Shown: piece by piece, positions 6,243-13,625 of the stretch
Position numbering within the stretch: position 1 is the stretch's first letter
How the letters are laid out: each line of letters opens with the position of its first letter
Virus record (IMG/VR): IMGVR_UViG_3300033141_003769
Coordinates: 1 to 30,744 of that record
From: a virus
DNA: 30,744 bases
Direction: 5' to 3' (one strand)
Made by a program: the position numbers and the translations under genes
Notes under the pieces: model-generated
Seen by the model: only the letters and a program-made list of their open reading frames with translations
What the model was told of the DNA's origin: nothing
The model's database searches: none

Positions 6243-6623
6243 ATGAAGGAAATCCATTATTTAACGCCAGAGGAAGAAAGAGCTATCAAAAGAAATGTTC
6301 CTTATGGGCGTCTTGATACAGATATTGTAGAGGTAGTGAGACTAGCGAATAGTGTCAAAGGAATAGCAACGGTTCAATCGTGTGCAGGACACTATCGTAG
6401 GAAGGGGACGACGGAAGAGTTTGACGTCAGAGCAGCCTCGGTAGTTATAAGAGCAAATGAGGAAATGACAAATAAGATTCTTTTTGAGTTTGCGCCGAGA
6501 TTCAGGATCACCGATATTCAAATAAGATATTTTACAGAGGGAACGTTTTGGCTTAACCTGCTGGTTGAGCCGACAGAGAAACATAAATTGATTGCATTAT
6601 TTGAGGAGTTGGGAAAGGCGTGA
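6243..6623 (+). CDS. Hypothetical phage protein with SCAGH motif (126 aa)
   Basis: The ATG follows AAAGGGAGG. The protein has an N-terminal helix (TPEEERAIKRNV), then VRLANSVKGIATVQSCAGHYRRKG. Its core matches a phage family in which an Asn/Gly-rich turn precedes a conserved S-C-x-G-H. The rest alternates strands and helices (ASVVIRANEEM, FWLNLLVEP). The Cys-His pair may bind metal or be catalytic. Similar SC.GH motifs occur in the Taw3-like fold, but the evidence is not enough to say so. Confidence 0.65.
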   Translation: MKEIHYLTPEEERAIKRNVPYGRLDTDIVEVVRLANSVKGIATVQSCAGHYRRKGTTEEFDVRAASVVIRANEEMTNKILFEFAPRFRITDIQIRYFTEGTFWLNLLVEPTEKHKLIALFEELGKA

Positions 6624-6624
6624 G

Positions 6625-7116
6625 ATGGACAGATTGAAGCAGCCTGTTTGTAAGGCGTGCAAGGAGCATTATAGGAAATATCCGCTGGTCCAAATCGAGG
6701 ATAGCTTAACAGGCAAGCCAAGATTAGTTCATAAATACAGTGACAACTTCATTTCGGATCCTCGAAGATGCGCTTTTACTAATGGAGTATTTGACTCTAA
6801 TAATTGGGGTTGTGAGACCTTGTTGCGGCTACGATTATTATGTGGCGAACAAGAAGAAGACTTAATTCCTAAATGGGCAAGATATTATTGTAGATGTGAT
6901 ATTCAGAATGGAAGCATCGGAGTTTTATGGATCCCAGAAGACAGTCCTCAGCATGGGTATCTTGTGATGAATTGGTATAAGTCAAGATATTCGACGGACA
7001 AGGCTTATGTTCTTGTAGATGACGAAGACAAGAAGCCAGAGTTACTCGCTCTCCCTACGGCTGAGTTCATCCTCGATTATTACACTAGGGAATATCATAT
7101 TAAGTGGGAATTTTAG
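6625..7116 (+). CDS. Phage zinc protein of the CAF..GxFxxxNWxC type (163 aa)
   Basis: The ATG at 6625 is 1 base after the previous stop; GGAAAGGCGTGAG upstream is a weak site. It has CKACKEHYRKYP near the N-terminus, DPRRCAFTNGVFDSNNWGCETLLRLR in the middle and YYCRCDIQNGSIGVLWIPE later. The middle segment is conserved in many phage proteins of unknown function. The C-terminal part is mixed alpha/beta. Cys pairs suggest one or two zinc sites. Confidence 0.65.
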   Translation: MDRLKQPVCKACKEHYRKYPLVQIEDSLTGKPRLVHKYSDNFISDPRRCAFTNGVFDSNNWGCETLLRLRLLCGEQEEDLIPKWARYYCRCDIQNGSIGVLWIPEDSPQHGYLVMNWYKSRYSTDKAYVLVDDEDKKPELLALPTAEFILDYYTREYHIKWEF

Positions 7117-7170
7117 TTCTGTGGAAATTTTTATCCCTGTGATAATAATAATAATGGAAGGAGGATTGAA

Positions 7171-7974
7171 ATGTTATCTCCAGAATCTAAAGCGTGTTGG
7201 AACACGGATTCGTGGTTAAAAAGACTGGGTGATTATGTAATCCTTCAGGGATACAGGGGGAGTGTTGCACATAACACATATGACAGAGAAGTCACCAGTG
7301 ACGACGTTGATATCATGGGCATTTTTATCCCTCCGCCCGAGTGCGTGTTTGGGATTGACAACGTTGAGACAATTGACAGACAGATAACGGAACGCCGAAA
7401 AGGTGGAGAAGAAGTCGTTTGGGATATTGTTTATTATAGTCTCCCAAAATTTATGAGATTAATCCTTAAGCAGAATCCCAATGTTTTGGGATTCCTATGG
7501 TTGAAGAATGAGCATTATCTAAAAGTTGAGTGGGGCGGACAGAAGCTAATACTCGAAAGAGAGCGACTTCTCTCTAAGAGGTGCTATGATAGTTATCATG
7601 GCTATGCGTGGGGGCAATTCAAGCGTATGTCAGGTTCGGTTACGGGAAAGCTCGGGGCTAAGCGTAAGGAGCTGGTCGAGAAGTTTGGGTATGACGTAAA
7701 AAACGCTGCGCATCTTATCCGATTACTTAGGCAAGGAATTGAGGTTTTAAAGACAGGAAGGATAAAGGTTTTTAGAGATGAAGATAGAGATCTAATCCTT
7801 TCGATAAAAAGAGGTGAGTGGAGCTTTAATGAGGTGATAAAAGAAGCAAGACGGCTTTTTGACGAATTATCCGAAGCACACGAGAACTCGCCTCTACCCG
7901 AGAAAGTGGATGTTAACTATGTTAATCAACTCTGTCAAGCGATCATGAGAGATTTTTACAGAGTTGGGAGATAA
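7171..7974 (+). CDS. Nucleotidyltransferase, RlaP-like family (267 aa)
   Basis: A polymerase-beta-type nucleotidyltransferase signature is visible: Gly-Ser at 30-31 in QGYRGSVAHNTY, followed by SDDVDIMG with the metal-binding Asp pair at 45 and 47. The pattern G-S-x-x-H-x-T ... S-D-x-D-x-x-G-I-F is that of the RlaP (RNA-ligase-associated, PF10127) group found in phages and bacteria. The helical C-terminal half (KNAAHLIRLLRQGIEVL) also fits that group. The substrate is unknown; RNA-end or tRNA modification is a possibility. No RNA ligase lies in the window. Ribosome binding site GGAAGGAGG is strong. Confidence 0.8.
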   Translation: MLSPESKACWNTDSWLKRLGDYVILQGYRGSVAHNTYDREVTSDDVDIMGIFIPPPECVFGIDNVETIDRQITERRKGGEEVVWDIVYYSLPKFMRLILKQNPNVLGFLWLKNEHYLKVEWGGQKLILERERLLSKRCYDSYHGYAWGQFKRMSGSVTGKLGAKRKELVEKFGYDVKNAAHLIRLLRQGIEVLKTGRIKVFRDEDRDLILSIKRGEWSFNEVIKEARRLFDELSEAHENSPLPEKVDVNYVNQLCQAIMRDFYRVGR

Positions 7975-7990
7975 CGAAGAGGAGGTTATT

Positions 7991-8206
7991 ATGGGAAAAT
8001 TTGATGTTTGTCTGGAAGAATGGACTGGAGGAACAAGTCTTTCCGTTAATTCACCTAGGGATTCTCGTGCGGTTCCAATCCCCGAATATTTTGAAGCCGA
8101 TGGGATTGAGGTTCTTAGGGCGTTAGAGGAGTTTAAGGGGAATCTGGATGCTTTGGTGGAGTGGATTAAGGAAGAAATGGGGGCTTGGGGAGGTAGAAAT
8201 GCCTAA
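7991..8206 (+). CDS. Small IPEYFE-DG repeat-family protein, copy 1 (71 aa)
   Basis: The ATG at 7991 has GAGGAGG well spaced upstream. The protein has an N-terminal strand pair (KFDVCLEEWTGGTSLSV) and then IPEYFEADGIEVLRALEEF and DALVEWIKEE. The second half is clearly related to the first half of the gene at 11488 (IPELYERDGDDVRKAL ... DLLEWVNKVD). Function is unknown. It overlaps the next gene by 8 bases. Confidence 0.7.
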   Translation: MGKFDVCLEEWTGGTSLSVNSPRDSRAVPIPEYFEADGIEVLRALEEFKGNLDALVEWIKEEMGAWGGRNA

Positions 8207-8624
8207 TTGGTGCGAAAACAGGTTGTGGGTTTATGGGTATGGTAAAGAGGCAAGTAAGCAAGCCATTGCGTTTTTGGCGCTGACAAAAACTGAGAAGTCA
8301 GATCTTGTGTTCAATAAACTTGTCCCTCTTGATCCCGATGACGTTGACGCGTGGGATTATGATAAAGCGGTGGAGATGTGGGGTACTAAGTGGAATCCGT
8401 CCGACGTGGTAATGGTAGACAAAGTTTTGGAGGAGGAATATGCGGTGCTTGAGTATTCGTATTTGACCGCGTGGTCGCCGCCTTTAAATTGGCTTTTAGT
8501 GGTCTCAAAGAAATGCCCAAATTTGCTATTTTTGTCGTTCTTTTTCGAACCAGGCATTGGGTTTATGGGAGTCGCTAAGCATCAGGCTGGAGATGAAGTT
8601 ATTAAGGAGATTACGTGGGGGTAA
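8199..8624 (+). CDS. Api92-like / DUF1281 protein (141 aa)
   Basis: It starts MPNWCENRLWVYG, the diagnostic beginning of the Api92/DUF1281 family with a ferredoxin-like fold. Later it has FNKLVPLDPDD, WGTKWNPSD, LTAWSPPLNWL and FFFEPGIGFMGV, all in family order. These proteins are common in phages and plasmids and have no established activity. The start ATG follows GGGGAGG inside the end of the previous gene. Confidence 0.85.
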   Translation: MPNWCENRLWVYGYGKEASKQAIAFLALTKTEKSDLVFNKLVPLDPDDVDAWDYDKAVEMWGTKWNPSDVVMVDKVLEEEYAVLEYSYLTAWSPPLNWLLVVSKKCPNLLFLSFFFEPGIGFMGVAKHQAGDEVIKEITWG

Positions 8625-8627
8625 TAA

Positions 8628-8945
8628 ATGAGCAGCGGAAATTGGAAACGATGCTACGATAATATGAGTCTAGATACGTTGGAGTCTGTGAAGGACGCCT
8701 TGGAGACAGATCTAGACTCTGTGGATGGAGAGGTTAAAGCCTATATTGAGGAAAGACTACGATATATCGAGTTGCGAATGGCAGAGCTGAGAGTTTTTCT
8801 TCCACAATGTGGTAAGTGCGTCTATTTCAAAGAGTACAAGGAGAAAGATGGACGAGGTTGGTGTATTTTAGGTAGCGAGCTAGGAGGTGAGGTAAGGAAA
8901 AATCTCTTATCTTTGTGTGCTCATTTTAAACGGAAGGAGCGGTGA
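8628..8945 (+). CDS. Hypothetical protein with C-terminal Cys cluster (105 aa)
   Basis: An ATG 3 bases after the previous stop is preceded by GGGGG. Residues 1-55 are helical (LDTLESVKDALETDLDSV ... RLRYIELRMAEL). The C-terminal 45 residues carry CGKCVYFKEY, GRGWCILG and SLCAHF. This CxxCxxf ... C ... C.hF order is the same small zinc fold seen in the genes at 870 and 2027. Confidence 0.7.
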   Translation: MSSGNWKRCYDNMSLDTLESVKDALETDLDSVDGEVKAYIEERLRYIELRMAELRVFLPQCGKCVYFKEYKEKDGRGWCILGSELGGEVRKNLLSLCAHFKRKER

Positions 8946-8946
8946 T

Positions 8947-9396
8947 GTGACAGAAGAAAAAAAGAAAAGACGTCTTCCATTCTACAAACGTACCTCACTG
9001 TCGAAGATTTTAAGTTGTGCGTTGGTAGAGGCTGTTGGTAGAGCTTGTTTATGCCAAGTGTTTAGTTGGGCAAGATTTTCTGAACACGAGGCTTATTTTA
9101 CCCAAGGATTTATGAGTGGCGTCCATGCTATTTTAAAGGCGATTTTGAATGAGGGTGAGGTAAAAGAGCTTTATGGAATAGCGGCTAAATCTGCATTTAG
9201 TGTTCATCCCTTGAAAGATCCTTCAGAGATGGAGTCTTGGGTTGCGAAAGAGTTAGTTGTAATGGTACATGATGCTTTAAAATTCACTGATAAGTCGGAA
9301 ATTTCAAAGGAACAACGCTTCCAATTAGAAGAGTTGGATAAGAAAATTCGTGATAGGTTAAGGAGCATCTATGGTGATCCCGAAGATTCAGAATGA
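8947..9396 (+). CDS. Hypothetical helical protein (149 aa)
   Basis: A GTG at 8947 behind AAGGAGCGG is the best start; it lies 1 base after the previous stop. The product is basic at the N-terminus (EEKKKRRLPFYKR) and otherwise helical, with an ILSCALVEAVGRACLCQVF segment and a charged C-terminus. No known family was recognised. Confidence 0.65.
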   Translation: MTEEKKKRRLPFYKRTSLSKILSCALVEAVGRACLCQVFSWARFSEHEAYFTQGFMSGVHAILKAILNEGEVKELYGIAAKSAFSVHPLKDPSEMESWVAKELVVMVHDALKFTDKSEISKEQRFQLEELDKKIRDRLRSIYGDPEDSE

Positions 9397-9418
9397 GTTA
9401 AACGGAGGTAATGCTAAG

Positions 9419-9724
9419 ATGGTGGATTTATCGCAGAATGAAGCTAAACGTGTTTTTTGGAGATATTGGGATCTGAGTAATTCTTTGCCAGAAGAGGAGA
9501 AGAACATTCCGTTTCCAGAGTGGCTTTATTTCAAGGGGTTTCGGCTTAGAACACGAGAGAACAATATAGTTTTTTCTTCGAAAGCAGTTAGTCATCTTTA
9601 TGAAGTATATCTGAGTTGTCCTCCTCATGGGAAGAATTTTTTTGATTGGATGTATGAGTCGTTTGGATTTCACCTTTCTCATCCATCTTCGAATTGGGAG
9701 GAAGAAATAAAAGAATCAAATTAA
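9419..9724 (+). CDS. Hypothetical protein (101 aa)
   Basis: The ATG at 9419 follows CGGAGG; the frame is open further upstream but overlaps the previous gene. It is rich in aromatics (FWRYWDLSNSL, PFPEWLYFKGFRLR, NFFDWMYESFGFHL). No Cys cluster or catalytic motif is visible. Function is unknown. Confidence 0.65.
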   Translation: MVDLSQNEAKRVFWRYWDLSNSLPEEEKNIPFPEWLYFKGFRLRTRENNIVFSSKAVSHLYEVYLSCPPHGKNFFDWMYESFGFHLSHPSSNWEEEIKESN

Positions 9725-9734
9725 GGAGGTTTAT

Positions 9735-10016
9735 ATGTTTAAATTTGATTTAGGGGCAAGGGTTAGAGACAAAATCACCGGTTATGTAGGAACGACTGTG
9801 GCAAGGATTGAGTATTTGAACGGTTGTAAGCGTTACAGCGTTCAAGCAGAAGTCAAAGATGGGAAGATTCCAGAACCCGAATGGTTGGATGAACAACAGC
9901 TGGAGCTAATCGAGGAGCCAGAAGAGGCGATTGAGCAAGACTCGACGGGCGGAGATCGGAGGGTGCCAAAATCACTGGCAGTTCCGTCGGCATTCGGGCC
10001 CGAGAAATCTTTATAA
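9735..10016 (+). CDS. Small beta-barrel-like phage protein (93 aa)
   Basis: AAGGAGG lies ahead of the ATG. It begins FDLGARVRDKITGYVGTTVARIEYLNGCKRYSVQ and ends its fold with PEPEWLDEQQLELIEE. This G-x-x-V-x-D-x-I-T-G-x-x-G start with a later EWLDE(Q/D)Q.EL is common in short phage and bacterial proteins predicted to form an SH3-like barrel. The C-terminal ~30 residues are low in structure. Function is unknown. Confidence 0.75.
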   Translation: MFKFDLGARVRDKITGYVGTTVARIEYLNGCKRYSVQAEVKDGKIPEPEWLDEQQLELIEEPEEAIEQDSTGGDRRVPKSLAVPSAFGPEKSL

Positions 10017-10028
10017 GGAGGTGAGACT

Positions 10029-10223
10029 ATGGCTCGGGATGAGTTAAAGAGGCTGGTAATTTTTTGTATTTTAATGGAATCGGGTAGGGGGATTTTAGGC
10101 AAGTCTCCTGATTATATCAAGGAGAAATTTGATGCTAGCACTCTTGCTCCTCATCCCGAGTCCTTACTGGATGGTGACAACATGGAAAAACTAGAAGAAT
10201 ATTTTAGGAGGTGGCACGGATGA
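10029..10223 (+). CDS. Hypothetical protein (64 aa)
   Basis: It starts at an ATG with AAGGAGGTGAG 5 bases upstream. The product is amphipathic, with a basic N-terminal helix (ARDELKRLVIFCILMESG), a middle GKSPDYIKEKFD and a C-terminal helix (MEKLEEYFRRW). It overlaps the next start by 4 bases (ATGA). No family was recognised. Confidence 0.65.
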   Translation: MARDELKRLVIFCILMESGRGILGKSPDYIKEKFDASTLAPHPESLLDGDNMEKLEEYFRRWHG

Positions 10224-10666
10224 CGTTAGAAAAATTTGTGAAAAGAATGCTTGAGCGCCATGGTTATGATGGGCTTTTCGACCCTGATACTGGTTGTAAC
10301 TGCTCGGTGGATGAGTTGATGGTCTGTGGCGAACCACATCCTTGGTGCGAACCCGGGGTGCTTGTTGTCTGTTCCTGTGAAGATCACGACGGCTATCATT
10401 TTGAGCCCAAGCGTGCCGATGTCCCTGAACAGGAAAAGCTCCTTTATTTATCACAGCATCCATTACGTTATGTTGATGCAACACCTGACAGAGACTATCC
10501 GTTACGGATCATCAGGACATATCTTGAGAATAGTCAGATTGTCATAGAGGAAAAAGGTGGGGACAAGCCGAGCAAGTTTATTAAGATGCTTAACGATGCA
10601 AACAAGGAACGGGTCAAGGTTTTGAAGGAGGCGCTTGACGTTTTGACAAAACATTATAAAGGTTGA
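10220..10666 (+). CDS. Phage protein of the GYDGLF..DxxCxC type (148 aa)
   Basis: An ATG overlapping the previous stop (ATGA) sits behind AGGAGGTGG. The first 60 residues (RMLERHGYDGLFDPDTGCNCSVDELMVC, then PWCEPG) match a widespread small phage family with a conserved G-Y-D-G-L and four Cys. In many phages that domain stands alone at about 60-70 residues. Here an extra ~85 residue C-terminal part follows (HPLRYVDATPDRDYPLRIIRTYLEN...) whose role is unknown. Confidence 0.7.
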   Translation: MTLEKFVKRMLERHGYDGLFDPDTGCNCSVDELMVCGEPHPWCEPGVLVVCSCEDHDGYHFEPKRADVPEQEKLLYLSQHPLRYVDATPDRDYPLRIIRTYLENSQIVIEEKGGDKPSKFIKMLNDANKERVKVLKEALDVLTKHYKG

Positions 10667-10683
10667 AAGGAGGCAAGAGGAAC

Positions 10684-10869
10684 ATGATTAGACGCATTAA
10701 TGGTGGTTGGGTTTTATACTGTGACCGCTGCTCCAATTATGAGGAATTCGATAGAGAGGATACGTTTAGGGATGTTGTGGCAAAGGCAAAGTCAGAGGGT
10801 TGGAAGATGCAGTATAGAGCTGATGGTGTGTGGAAACACTACTGCCCAGCGTGCGCTTGTGGAGGTTGA
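10684..10869 (+). CDS. Small zinc-binding hypothetical protein (61 aa)
   Basis: GAAAGGAGG precedes an in-frame ATG at 10684; an upstream ATG at 10663 would overlap the previous gene. The protein has LYCDRCSNYEEFD and a C-terminal HYCPACACGG, with a W-K-rich middle (AKSEGWKMQYRADGVW). The layout equals that of the gene at 5340: CxxC, helix, W, Y-CPxC. The two are likely members of one family. Confidence 0.7.
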   Translation: MIRRINGGWVLYCDRCSNYEEFDREDTFRDVVAKAKSEGWKMQYRADGVWKHYCPACACGG

Positions 10870-10900
10870 TGAGTGTTGAGTAATCTAGAAGGAGGTCGAG

Positions 10901-11449
10901 GTGGATACGTCGAATGAGTATATCAAAATGTGCACCCATCCCTTGCTTTGGGAGTTGTGGGAGCCAAAGGCAGGAGATTTTGTTCATGTTAAAGAAAAAG
11001 ACGAGGTCATAACTTTAGGACATGACTGGGTAGGAGTCAAGAAAATAAGGGTGTCGAGAGGTCCCGTTGTAGAGATAGCATATTTAGACACTCCTGTGGA
11101 AATCTGCAAGGCTCCAGACGCCGCTCCCGTCATTACTGAGGGGATTTCTGAGGGGCGCAATAGGTATTATTTCCGCAGGTTTACAGCGCCAATCTGGCTT
11201 CCGAGACAAGATCAGATACAGGAGATGTTGAGAAAAGAAACAGCTCCACCTACAGCGTTTCTTGTGTTTCAAGACTTCTCATCCTGGCTCTTCAAGTTTC
11301 AGGACTGGCTGCGCAATCATTGTGATGTTGCCTTTACGACTCTTGAAAAGTTGTGGCTTATGTTCTTTATGTATTCTGTAGATGAGTTGTTGTGGAATAA
11401 GTATAAGAAGGTGTGGGAGAGAATTTCTCCGCCTATTTTTAGATTGTAA
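10901..11449 (+). CDS. Phage protein of the YIKMC...WLPRQDQLQEM family (182 aa)
   Basis: A GTG at 10901 follows AAGGAGG. The N-terminus has EYIKMCTHPLLWELWEPKAGDFV, the middle APIWLPRQDQIQEMLR, and the end LEKLWLMFFMYSVDELLWNKYKKVWE. These three blocks in that order define a common phage family of unknown function. The D-x-V-H strands after GDFV may form a small barrel. No catalytic residues can be named. Confidence 0.75.
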   Translation: MDTSNEYIKMCTHPLLWELWEPKAGDFVHVKEKDEVITLGHDWVGVKKIRVSRGPVVEIAYLDTPVEICKAPDAAPVITEGISEGRNRYYFRRFTAPIWLPRQDQIQEMLRKETAPPTAFLVFQDFSSWLFKFQDWLRNHCDVAFTTLEKLWLMFFMYSVDELLWNKYKKVWERISPPIFRL

Positions 11450-11487
11450 GGAACGTCTATCTATTGTCAAAGGGGAGGGGTAAAGAA

Positions 11488-11925
11488 ATGACAAAGGAAA
11501 GCTTTGATTTTGTTTTAGTGGAGCCGACAAAGGGTATCTATCGTCTTGTTCTGGCTAGTACAGAAGAAACAAAGAGGATAGATATCCCCGAGCTTTATGA
11601 GCGAGATGGCGACGATGTGCGTAAAGCATTGTTGTCATTAATCCGCAAACTGAATGATTTACTTGAGTGGGTCAACAAGGTTGACCCGCCAAAAAAATCT
11701 AAAAGGAGGAATGATATGAAGACGCTTATTCGCAATCCAGAGAGTATTGAGTTTGAGATTCGCAAAGCGGAAAATGGTTTTTACATGCGTGTGGTTATTA
11801 ACGATTGTCCATTCTTTCATGAAAAAGAGAGGGTTGCCCAGACAGACGGCGACGTGAGGGCTTTTCTAAATGAGATGATAGACCTGTTCTGCGGATCGAA
11901 AAAATCTGAAGTTAAGGAGGACTGA
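11488..11925 (+). CDS. Two-repeat protein of the IPE-DG family with internal start (145 aa)
   Basis: An ATG at 11488 follows AGGGGAGGGG. Residues 1-66 (FDFVLVEPTKGIYRL, then IPELYERDGDDVRKALLSL and LLEWVNKVD) are related to the 71-residue protein at 7991. Residues 77-145 (IEFEIRKAENGFYMRVVI ... TDGDVRAFLNEMIDLF) look like a third, diverged copy. Between them lies an in-frame AAAAGGAGGAATGAT-ATG. The gene therefore seems to be two ancestral genes joined in frame, and the second half may also be made alone. Confidence 0.7.
   Translation: MTKESFDFVLVEPTKGIYRLVLASTEETKRIDIPELYERDGDDVRKALLSLIRKLNDLLEWVNKVDPPKKSKRRNDMKTLIRNPESIEFEIRKAENGFYMRVVINDCPFFHEKERVAQTDGDVRAFLNEMIDLFCGSKKSEVKED
11701..11718 (+). 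promoter_or_regulatory. Internal ribosome binding site and start
   Basis: A strong AAAAGGAGG lies 6 bases before an in-frame ATG at 11716, inside the gene starting at 11488. Initiation there would give a 69-residue product equal to the second repeat (residues 77-145). Confidence 0.6.
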
Positions 11926-11956
11926 GCTTTTGAGTCAGGCTCCGAAGGAGGTTATT

Positions 11957-12637
11957 ATGAAAAAGCTCGCACTTGTGCTCGGACTCAGTTTGCTCCTTAT
12001 AGGTATGGGAATTGAGCTTTACATCATGAATTGGTTAGGGCGCGAAATTGAAGAAATCAACGACAGGGTGGGGATGCAAGAGGTTAGGATTATGGCAGTC
12101 GAAAAGCAAGTCCCGCAGATAACAAAGTATCTTCAAGTGGTTAACTTGTTATCAGAGAAGACGGAAGGCAGGTTGAGTGCAAGGGAAATAGTTGAGATCA
12201 GTCGCATGATCATTGAGAGTTGCTACCTATACAGGGATCTTGGGCTGACAGAAGCGATGATTTTTGGGCTGATAGAGCGGGAGTCCAATTTCGATCCGAA
12301 TGCGGTCTCTCCTGCGAAAGCCTATGGTCTCATGCAACTCTTGCTCCCGACAGCGACACCACACTTGGAGAAGCTGGGCTTCAAGAATATAACTGTTGAC
12401 TTGCTAATGGATCCCGTGATAAACATTAAAGTTGGAATCGCAGAGTTGGTGAGGCTCAGAAAGTACTGGCTCTCTGAAGGAATTGACAGCTGGTATATTG
12501 TGTTTACCTCTTATTACTGGGGAGTTAGGGCAACGTCGCTTTTGTTGGTCGAAAAGGGTAGAGGTTTGTTGCCAAGTCTCGAATATGGAAAGGGTGTAAT
12601 GGAGCTACAAAAGAAATGGATCGAGAGAGGTTTATAA
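11957..12637 (+). CDS. Membrane-anchored lytic transglycosylase (SLT family, 226 aa)
   Basis: The ATG at 11957 follows GAAGGAGG. Residues 4-26 are a hydrophobic N-terminal helix (LALVLGLSLLLIGMGIELYI) that would anchor the protein or act as a signal. A coiled-coil stalk follows to about residue 75. The SLT domain begins near 80: the catalytic Glu is in GLIERESNFDPNAVSP (Glu109), followed by AYGLMQLLLPTAT at 122-134 and the late YYWG segment. The family cleaves the MurNAc-GlcNAc bond of peptidoglycan. The role could be host lysis or cell-wall penetration at entry; position before the late genes and the membrane anchor favour lysis, but this is inference. Confidence 0.85.
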   Translation: MKKLALVLGLSLLLIGMGIELYIMNWLGREIEEINDRVGMQEVRIMAVEKQVPQITKYLQVVNLLSEKTEGRLSAREIVEISRMIIESCYLYRDLGLTEAMIFGLIERESNFDPNAVSPAKAYGLMQLLLPTATPHLEKLGFKNITVDLLMDPVINIKVGIAELVRLRKYWLSEGIDSWYIVFTSYYWGVRATSLLLVEKGRGLLPSLEYGKGVMELQKKWIERGL

Positions 12638-12665
12638 ATTTATAACGTTGCATAGGAGGTGGGGT

Positions 12666-13622
12666 GTGGAGAGAAATGAAGTTGTCGTTCTCGTTGATGC
12701 TAATAACATGGTTTATCGGACTTTCAATCTGATTGAACTGAGCTATCAGGAAGAGCGGACTGAAGTGGCATTTCTGTCTCTTCGCCAGCTAATGTTTATA
12801 CTGAAGACGTTCCACCCGTCAGAGGTGGTATTTGTTTGGGACGGCGGATACGATAAACGCCGTCTCAGGATCTTCCCGAAATACAAGAGTGATAGACAGA
12901 AGGACTATGACGAGGAACAATTACGCGACTTTGCTGCACAGCGTTCACGGATGCAAGCTATGCTTTTTAAACTTGGAGTGCCACAGGTCAAAGTGAAAGG
13001 TAGAGAGGCGGATGATGTGATTGGAATGCTAGCTAAGAAGCTATTAGGTCCTTCAGGCAGCATAATAATTGTCTCGACAGATCGTGACTACTTTCAACTC
13101 ATCTCTAAGAATGTTTTTGTCTACAGCCCAACAAAGAATAAGCTCTATGATGAAACTACAGTTATGAATGAGCTGGGCGTGAAGCCCTCTGCCTACCCGC
13201 TCTGGAAGGCAATAGTTGGAGGACATGACGGAATACCAGGTCTGCACAGGGTTGGGCCGAAGGGAGCGCAGTTCTTGATCTCGCATTTAGAAAAAGGCAT
13301 CCCTCCTCAGAATAAGAGAGAAGAGACGGTTCTCAACAGGTTTCATGAGAATCACAACCAGATTGAGGTCTGCACACAGGTTGCGAAATTACTCCCCATC
13401 CCCGAGGATGAAATCTGGGATGGCTTGAGAGTTTGTAACGTTGAGTCGTTGCGGTCTTGGTGTAGGGAAGCCTATTCAGTTTTGAAGAATCTAGGCTTTG
13501 ATTTCTATATTGAGCATTTTGTTGATTTCGTCTCTACCTTTCAGGACTTTTTCAAAAGACGAAAACCCTTCAAGTTCCGTGAGCCGGTAACAGCCGGCAA
13601 CCGTTTTCAGACAAGAGGATAA
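12666..13622 (+). CDS. 5'-3' exonuclease / flap endonuclease (FEN family, 318 aa)
   Basis: A GTG at 12666 lies 6 bases after AGGAGG. The PIN-like nuclease motifs are in order: LVDANNMVYR with Asp11, FVWDGGYDKRRLRIFPKYK with Asp59, GREADDVIG with Glu114, Asp116 and Asp117, and VSTDRDYFQL with Asp139 and Asp141. They are followed by a helix-3-turn-helix segment (HDGIPGLHRVGPKGA, Asp188). All key acidic residues are present. The enzyme would remove RNA primers or flaps during phage replication, like T4 RNase H and T5 exonuclease. The length fits a stand-alone phage FEN. No polymerase lies in the window. It is convergent with the minus-strand gene at 13640. Confidence 0.9.
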   Translation: MERNEVVVLVDANNMVYRTFNLIELSYQEERTEVAFLSLRQLMFILKTFHPSEVVFVWDGGYDKRRLRIFPKYKSDRQKDYDEEQLRDFAAQRSRMQAMLFKLGVPQVKVKGREADDVIGMLAKKLLGPSGSIIIVSTDRDYFQLISKNVFVYSPTKNKLYDETTVMNELGVKPSAYPLWKAIVGGHDGIPGLHRVGPKGAQFLISHLEKGIPPQNKREETVLNRFHENHNQIEVCTQVAKLLPIPEDEIWDGLRVCNVESLRSWCREAYSVLKNLGFDFYIEHFVDFVSTFQDFFKRRKPFKFREPVTAGNRFQTRG

Positions 13623-13625
13623 AGA

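Noticed and set aside
6098-6316. Forward frame overlapping 6025 and 6243
   Set aside because: No ribosome binding site, Gly/Arg/Ser-rich product, and both flanking genes have strong sites in other frames.
7138-7155. Short AAT tandem repeat before the nucleotidyltransferase gene
   Set aside because: Only about four units in a 54-base gap; too short to treat as a functional repeat.
10191-10484. 97-codon minus-strand frame
   Set aside because: Opposite the well-supported forward gene at 10220 with a recognised phage family motif; its product is His/Arg/Pro-rich and unlike a folded protein.
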